Made by a program: the position numbers and the translations under genes. DNA of 10,673 bases from JAZDEY01 sp043808325 [NCBI: Candidatus Eiseniibacteriota bacterium] (GTDB lineage Bacteria; Arandabacterota; Arandabacteria; Arandabacterales): assembly GCA_043808325.1 (NCBI GenBank), contig JAZDEY010000045.1:1-10673 (forward strand), given 5' to 3'. The notes beneath the pieces are model-generated. The model made no database searches. It was not told the DNA's origin and worked only from the letters and a program-made list of their open reading frames with translations. Each line of letters starts with the position of its first letter. Position 1 is the first letter of the stretch. Shown one piece after another: positions 6,072 to 10,673 of the stretch.

Positions 6072-7387
6072 TGGCTAGTCCTTCCCCGATCCGGAACCGA
6101 ACGTACGCCGATCCCCCGGCCTGCGCGACCGCGGACATGGCCGAAGAAGGCAACGAGAGCAGCTGCGGCAAAAACCGCAATCAAAGGTTCTATCGGCACC
6201 CGTGCTCTCAGAGAACCATAGAACATCATGGCCACCAGGACGTGAACGAGGATCACTCCATAGAGCGCAAAGAGCTTCCGGTATTCCCGGATGGTGACCA
6301 CAACGCCGAGGATGAAACTGGGGATCACAATGATCGAGTAGATTATCCCGACGTCGAGTCTGCTTGCCAAACTGCCCAGGAGCTTGCTCTTGTTCCACCA
6401 CCACCCGCTCTTTACGCCACTCGACGGCGCGTGACTCTCCAGGCGCCAGAATCTCAGAAACTTGTATGCAAGCAGCCTGGGGACCAGTCGCGGGTTGTCC
6501 TTAAGAAAGGACTTGGCCATGGCCCAAGCTGCCCTGTCACCTTCGATCTCGCCCGCATCCTTAAGCTTGTCCCATCCGGGAAGTGATTCGCGGGGTGCAA
6601 CGCCCCCGTGAAAGCCGGGCACGTCATGAACCAACTGGTTATTGCTCTGATAGAAGGTTATGCCTCCATGGGTGGTGAAGACCACCCAGGCTCCCAGTTT
6701 AGCGTGATTTCTGAGGGCCCAGGGAGCAATCACGACCGCAAGCGCCAGTAGGAAGACCGCCACACCCCGGGTCCGCCTGAGTAGGTTTCCCGAACCGAAC
6801 AGGAGGACACCTAGGGCGATCACAAACGTGAGGACCACCGCATTGGGCCGAGCCAGATTGGCAAGACCGAGCAGGAGTCCCGCAATCACCGGGCCTCGGA
6901 AACCGGCGAAGCCGTTCCGGCCCGCCATCTCAAGCACCAACAGGAGCGCGAGCATGAGCACGGTGTACAGATTCTCAGTCAGTAGATAGGAGCTTATGAA
7001 AATGAGATAGGGATTCACCGCGGCCAGCGCGCCGGCAACTAGAGCAATCCTCTCGGAGAACAGCGTCCTCGCAAGCATGTAGGTGAGGCCCACAATCGCT
7101 ACACCGAGCACGACCTCGAAGATCCTGCCTGCGACGACATTCACTCCGACGAGACGATAGAGACCGCCGAGCACCAGGGGCAAGAGCGGGGGCCGACCGG
7201 CACTCGGCTGGCCGTCGCTTCTTATCATTCCCTTTCCGGCAGCAAGTTCGGCAGCATGCTGCTGGTAGTTTATCTCATCGCCCTTCAAGGGAGCATCGAA
7301 GCCCAGCACGCCGACAAGGAAAATAAGCCTGAATGCCAAAGCCCCGAGCAGGAGCATCATGACCGCAGGCCTCACACTTAGCTTCAC
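6068..7387 (-). CDS. GT39/ArnT-like membrane glycosyltransferase
   Basis: Predicted GT-C glycosyltransferase of the ArnT/PMT_2 type, 439 residues from the chosen start. It shows the classic order of motifs: KGDEINYQQHA (35-45, catalytic acidic loop), SAGRPPLLP (62-70), NPYLIF with LLTEN (125-139), PWALRNH (222-228) and THGGITFYQSNN (239-250). About ten hydrophobic segments span the protein, and the C-terminus is a short basic tail with no soluble domain. Family members transfer a sugar from an undecaprenyl-phosphate carrier on the outer side of the membrane; here donor and acceptor are unknown. The frame is also open to a GTG at 7414, giving nine more residues, but GTG at 7387 is preferred because GGGGTGAT (7391-7398) sits at proper spacing before it and the product then begins MKLSVRPA directly before the first helix. 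Its stop overlaps the next glycosyltransferase start as GTGA. Confidence 0.88.
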   Translation of the reverse strand: MKLSVRPAVMMLLLGALAFRLIFLVGVLGFDAPLKGDEINYQQHAAELAAGKGMIRSDGQPSAGRPPLLPLVLGGLYRLVGVNVVAGRIFEVVLGVAIVGLTYMLARTLFSERIALVAGALAAVNPYLIFISSYLLTENLYTVLMLALLLVLEMAGRNGFAGFRGPVIAGLLLGLANLARPNAVVLTFVIALGVLLFGSGNLLRRTRGVAVFLLALAVVIAPWALRNHAKLGAWVVFTTHGGITFYQSNNQLVHDVPGFHGGVAPRESLPGWDKLKDAGEIEGDRAAWAMAKSFLKDNPRLVPRLLAYKFLRFWRLESHAPSSGVKSGWWWNKSKLLGSLASRLDVGIIYSIIVIPSFILGVVVTIREYRKLFALYGVILVHVLVAMMFYGSLRARVPIEPLIAVFAAAALVAFFGHVRGRAGRGIGVRSVPDRGRTSQ

Positions 7388-7390
7388 GGC

Positions 7391-7398
7391 ATCACCCC
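7391..7398 (-). promoter_or_regulatory. Ribosome-binding site that decides the start of the ArnT-like gene
   Basis: GGGGTGAT on the minus strand closely matches the anti-Shine-Dalgarno complement. Its GGGG core lies seven bases before GTG at 7387. The more upstream GTG at 7414 has only a weak GCCGGA in front of it. This favours the shorter protein. Confidence 0.5.
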
Positions 7399-7427
7399 AA
7401 TTCTCGACCGGCACACTGAATCCGGCG

Positions 7428-8324
7428 CTAAGACACCTTCAGGCGCAGGGCTTCCACAACCGCAAGCAATGCCTCTTCGAAAGTAGTACGGCCGTTCCAG
7501 GTGGAAGGATCTCCCGGATCGAGATCGATCGACGGGTCAATCACCTTCGCCTGGCCGAGTGCACCGGTAAGATCACCGGTGGCCATGAGACTTATAACCA
7601 CACAGTACCGTACGTCCGCAGAGGTGACCTCAGGGTCATGCGCAAAAACATAGGAGCTGCCACCAAGCCAGAGCGCCTGCTCACCGGTTGCGATCGCCTC
7701 GGCATAGCGCTCCAGTCCCTGATAGACCAAGGTGCCGGCTACCAGGCAATCCAGCCTTGCGGGCTCAAGCGACAGAGCTTCCTCGAGAGACACGCGGCCG
7801 GCCTCCAACTGGTAGGACTCGAGCAATGCCCAACCAAGACCCTCGAGCACAGCGACATTATGGGGTTCTTGCGCATGGGCCTGCTGGAACTTGCCCACCG
7901 CCGAAGAATAATTCCGACTCTCAAATAGCAGCCAACCCTGAATGACGAGATCCTGAGCGAGGCTCAGGGTAAGGAAGGTTCTGTCCGCCGACACCACCGC
8001 CTTGCCATTCTCATCCCGGGACGAGACTCTGTAGTGATATGGCGTCACCTGAGCGAGATTGGACAGGGTGATCGCATGGTCAAGTACCAGCTGGTCGCTC
8101 ACGCTTGAGTCGCTATAGGCAGTGGTCTTCCCATACTCTACCTTTGAATCGCACGGGGTGTCGGTGCTCCACTGGATACTCGCTCCGGTGGAGGTGACGT
8201 TCGATGAGCTAGGCCCGCCCACGATTGCAGGACCCTGATTGTCGGGCCCTGCACCGCCCCCGCCGCAACCTGCGACAAAAAGGACAACAACAACCCAGAG
8301 CACCGATCCCTTTGACATCCTCAC
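7428..8324 (-). CDS. Lipoprotein with fibronectin-like domain and TPR repeats
   Basis: Predicted lipoprotein of 298 residues. A hydrophobic signal sequence (about 7-19) ends in the lipobox VAGC with the lipidated Cys at residue 20, followed by a Gly run. Residues 31-118 form a beta-sandwich like the N-terminal domain of purple acid phosphatases or a fibronectin type III domain: IQWSTDTPCDSKVEYG (50-65) and the later TPYHYRVSSRDENG (94-107) are characteristic. Residues 124-222 contain about three TPR-like helical pairs (for example GWLLFESRNYSSAVGKFQQA, 130-149), so protein-protein contact at the membrane surface is likely. I see no catalytic phosphatase domain. The GTG start overlaps the stop of the propeller gene as GTGA; an ATG two codons inside (8318) is an equally possible start. 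The next gene follows closely, so one operon is likely. Which membrane it sits in is not clear. Confidence 0.82.
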   Translation of the reverse strand: MRMSKGSVLWVVVVLFVAGCGGGGAGPDNQGPAIVGGPSSSNVTSTGASIQWSTDTPCDSKVEYGKTTAYSDSSVSDQLVLDHAITLSNLAQVTPYHYRVSSRDENGKAVVSADRTFLTLSLAQDLVIQGWLLFESRNYSSAVGKFQQAHAQEPHNVAVLEGLGWALLESYQLEAGRVSLEEALSLEPARLDCLVAGTLVYQGLERYAEAIATGEQALWLGGSSYVFAHDPEVTSADVRYCVVISLMATGDLTGALGQAKVIDPSIDLDPGDPSTWNGRTTFEEALLAVVEALRLKVS

Positions 8325-10673
8325 CTCGCCACGATAATTTTTCTAGTGCCGGCCGTCGATCCGGCCCTTGCATTGACGAAATATATACCGCCTGCGACCC
8401 TGCGTCCGGAACGGTCGGTCCCGTCCCACCATATCTCCACGGGCGCACTGGCGGCACCGTCAAACACGCGCCTGACCAGCCGTCCACGTACGTCGAAGAT
8501 CTGAACCTGAACACGATGCTCTCCCGGAGCCTCGAGCACGAAGGAGCATCTGTCCGTGAAAGGATTGGGAGCCACTTGCGAAATGCTGAGACCCCTGGGT
8601 GCAGGAGCGGGGTTTCGTCCTAGACAGTATATTCCGGGCCGTGCAGCCGCGACACCAATGTAGTTGCCCTCGCGGTGCTGGCGGTCGACGGGGATCCAAT
8701 CGCTTTCGAACCTGTAAAGCAGTAGGTCACTCGCTGACCCGACATACGCCTGGATATCAACACCGCCCGTGCCTCCGCCGAAAACGCAGACATTGTAAGA
8801 CTGGGCTTCCATCTCGATGCTGCCCCGCCCGGCAGCCGCCAGATACCGGCTGTCCACAGGAAGGATCCCGAGTGTTCCGACACCTGCAAGACCGGCTTCA
8901 ACCTGCAGGATGCGGTCCGGACTGGAGACCACAAGCCGATCGCCAAGAACCTGGGAGTAAGTGATGACGCGGGACCCGGCTCCGATGTTACCGTACATGT
9001 CGGTCGCTACAACAAGAACGGTCTCGGCAGATGCGCCCCCGGATATGTGATGCCCCCGATAGATGTACTTGTCACCTGATATAGTGCTCACCTCCAGGGT
9101 GTCCCTGGCAGACCTCGAAGCGACTGTGATCCGGGGACCCGCCTCAAGGGGTTCCCTCGCCAGGGCGAATATGTCAAGCACCCTGTCGAGAGCCGGGTTC
9201 TGAAAAACCGCGATTGCATAGGTAGGCGGGGTGGTATCGGTGGGCGCTTGGAAGCCATAGGTTCCGGTATGCCACGGATCATTGTGGAAACTGCCCCAGG
9301 GCACGCTCTCTCGCGAGTAGGGGCTCTTGAGATCCCAAATGTGGACGCGGCTATCGTAGCCGGCAACCGCGAGATCCATTTGACCGTCACGATCGAGATC
9401 ATCCACGAGTGGGCTGGAATAGATCAGGCCCTCGAGCCTCCGCGGGAAGCCGTGGGCGACGGTGCCGTCGGTGTTCATTGCCAACACGTATCCGTCCTCG
9501 CTGGCGGCAACGATCTCCAGCTGGCCGTCGTCATCCAAGTCTGCGACCACCGGGGAACTATAACCGAGCGCCCTGGGCCAGGAGAAGATCACCGTGCTGT
9601 CCGCATAAGCGCTGCCGTCTCCCCTGACAAGCACCATCCTGCCCCTGCCGTGACCCACCGCCGCCACTATTTCAAGCGCTCCGTCCGAGTCGAAGTCCGC
9701 GAGAGCGGGCGAAGCCCAGGTGGAACCGCCGCTGCGAAGCAGCAGAGGACTGGTGCCTCGAACCGGACTGCCATCATGGTTCCATGCAAACAGCTCACCA
9801 CCCAGGCCGATCGCAACTATTTCCACAAGTCGGTCCCCATCGATATCCCCGACCGCAGGAGAACCCCAGAAGGCCGTGCCCGTGCTGTCCACCTGGCCGC
9901 GGGGGTAGGCAAGATAAGGGCTACCGTCGTGCCTCCAGATGTAGAGGCACCCCGCGAGATCGCATACTATGATCTCCGCCCGGCCGTCACCGTCGAGGTC
10001 ACAGACACTGGGAGTCGCCCAGATGCCGGCGCTGGTCCGCCCGAACACGTATGAGCCCGGAAGATAGGAGCTGCCGTCATATCTGAAAACGTAGACCTCA
10101 TTTCGTCTTTCCATTCCCACTATGATTTCGGTATGACCATCGCCATCCAGGTCGAAGATCGTCGGGGACGATCTGACCGGGCTCGGCACCGCTTGAGGCC
10201 ATCCGGGAGAACCCGGCGGCAGACCGCGGTTGTTGGACGCGTTCACATAGGACCCATCGCAGTTAAGGGCCACGACCTTCCCGCAGGTCACTCCATATGG
10301 CGGCTTGCCCTCGCCGAAAATGCATTCCAGGGTGCCGTTTCCATCGAGATCCGCAAGCGCCGGGGAGGACCAGACCTCACATGTTCCTACATACGGGAAG
10401 CCACCTAGCATCCTCCCGTTCGAGCCGAAACCTGCCACTTCCATCCCCTTCGACCCAATAAACACTTCCTTGTATCCGTGATGCGTGGCATCCCCCGCGA
10501 CCGGTGACGAAAATGCCGCGCCCCTGAGCTCCCCGGGCCAGCCGGCAAGATATGGCGCACCGGTCCAGGCCTCCAGAGTCCCCGATGCCGCACTCAAGTT
10601 GCCCATCCCGTCTCGCGCTCTTATGTAATAGTAGTAACTCTCCTCACTGGCTAACCCGCTGTCCACGTACCGC
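8321..10673 (-). CDS. Secreted FG-GAP beta-propeller protein with FlgD-like sorting domain, 5' end cut
   Basis: The C-terminal 781 residues or so of a larger secreted protein; the true start is beyond the right edge. Residue numbers here count from the GTG at 10666, which is internal. Residues 1-33 are the end of a fibronectin type III domain (SYYYYIRARDGMGNLSAAS). Residues 50-445 carry FG-GAP/VCBS-type repeats with Asp-rich calcium-binding loops, seven clear (LDGNG at 107, LDGDG 173, LDGDG 224, IDGD 275, FDSDG 325, LDDDG 377, LDRDG 424) and one degenerate near 59, mostly about 50 residues apart, as in a seven- or eight-bladed propeller. WGSF-x-x-DPWHTGTYG (457-471) closes the propeller. Residues 480-685 are a beta-rich linker I cannot name. 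Residues 695-781 are a FlgD-Ig-like / type-A C-terminal sorting domain (APNPF, IFDVRGRLV, WDGTDRSGRRVAGG, ending RKIIVAR). Cell-surface attachment or secretion is likely; an enzymatic role is not evident. Confidence 0.88.
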   Translation of the reverse strand, partial: RYVDSGLASEESYYYYIRARDGMGNLSAASGTLEAWTGAPYLAGWPGELRGAAFSSPVAGDATHHGYKEVFIGSKGMEVAGFGSNGRMLGGFPYVGTCEVWSSPALADLDGNGTLECIFGEGKPPYGVTCGKVVALNCDGSYVNASNNRGLPPGSPGWPQAVPSPVRSSPTIFDLDGDGHTEIIVGMERRNEVYVFRYDGSSYLPGSYVFGRTSAGIWATPSVCDLDGDGRAEIIVCDLAGCLYIWRHDGSPYLAYPRGQVDSTGTAFWGSPAVGDIDGDRLVEIVAIGLGGELFAWNHDGSPVRGTSPLLLRSGGSTWASPALADFDSDGALEIVAAVGHGRGRMVLVRGDGSAYADSTVIFSWPRALGYSSPVVADLDDDGQLEIVAASEDGYVLAMNTDGTVAHGFPRRLEGLIYSSPLVDDLDRDGQMDLAVAGYDSRVHIWDLKSPYSRESVPWGSFHNDPWHTGTYGFQAPTDTTPPTYAIAVFQNPALDRVLDIFALAREPLEAGPRITVASRSARDTLEVSTISGDKYIYRGHHISGGASAETVLVVATDMYGNIGAGSRVITYSQVLGDRLVVSSPDRILQVEAGLAGVGTLGILPVDSRYLAAAGRGSIEMEAQSYNVCVFGGGTGGVDIQAYVGSASDLLLYRFESDWIPVDRQHREGNYIGVAAARPGIYCLGRNPAPAPRGLSISQVAPNPFTDRCSFVLEAPGEHRVQVQIFDVRGRLVRRVFDGAASAPVEIWWDGTDRSGRRVAGGIYFVNARAGSTAGTRKIIVAR
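9365..10492 (-). repeat. FG-GAP/VCBS repeat region of the propeller protein
   Basis: Eight copies of a unit with the core (S/T)P-x-(V/L)-x-D-(L/I/F)-D-x-D-G-x-x-E-I-(V/I), spaced about 150 bases apart over most of the region (the second gap is about 195 bases). The first copy (near 10492) has lost the Asp-rich loop and reads GDATHHGYKE. The copies are diverged at DNA level, so the repeat is ancient and not a recent tandem duplication. Confidence 0.8.

Noticed and set aside
8316-8324. Choosing ATG at 8318 as the only start of the lipoprotein
   Set aside because: The evidence does not decide between it and the GTG at 8324; the GTGA overlap seen at two other junctions was used as a tie-break.
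9248-10054. Long plus-strand open frame (268 codons) opposite the propeller gene
   Set aside because: It is antisense to the FG-GAP repeats. Its length and periodic composition follow from the repeated GC-rich codons on the other strand, and it has no domain sense.

Overview
The window comes from a GC-rich bacterial chromosome, probably an uncultivated lineage. The best clue to the lineage is the FlgD-like / type-A sorting C-terminus of the protein at 8321-10673 (motifs APNPF, FDVRGRLV, WDGTDRSGRRVAGGIYFV). Such tails are typical of the Fibrobacteres-Chlorobi-Bacteroidetes superphylum and of related candidate phyla such as Eisenbacteria, Zixibacteria, Latescibacteria and Krumholzibacteria. 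The assignment is an inference from domain style; no marker gene is present. I see no RNA gene, CRISPR array, insertion sequence or integrase.

All eight supported genes lie on the minus strand, so the window reads biologically from right to left. Upstream (right) is the C-terminal part of a large secreted protein with an FN3 remnant, an FG-GAP beta-propeller and a sorting domain (8321-10673). It overlaps a lipoprotein with one fibronectin-like domain and TPR repeats (7428-8324). Two polytopic GT-C/GT39-type glycosyltransferases follow (6068-7387 and 4365-6071). A 125-bp gap then holds two adjacent GC palindromes and a good sigma70-like promoter with an extended -10. Next is a membrane-anchored sulfatase-superfamily protein (2323-4239) with Thr, not Cys/Ser, at the presumed nucleophile position. 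An intercistronic hairpin separates it from a 133-aa single-span membrane protein (1864-2265), which overlaps a third GT-C-like membrane protein (440-1867). A second extended -10 promoter lies in the 194-bp gap that follows and probably drives a small exported Gly/Tyr-rich protein (1-245) that runs off the left edge.

Three of the junctions are 4-base GTGA stop/start overlaps, which points to translational coupling and co-transcription. The three lipid-sugar-dependent-type glycosyltransferases and the phosphotransferase/sulfatase-like enzyme all place their active sites outside the cytoplasmic membrane. The most economical reading is a surface-glycan assembly or decoration operon. The propeller protein and the lipoprotein upstream may be secreted surface proteins that share its regulation, or may simply be neighbours. 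No substrate can be assigned from sequence. Every stretch between genes is under 300 bases.
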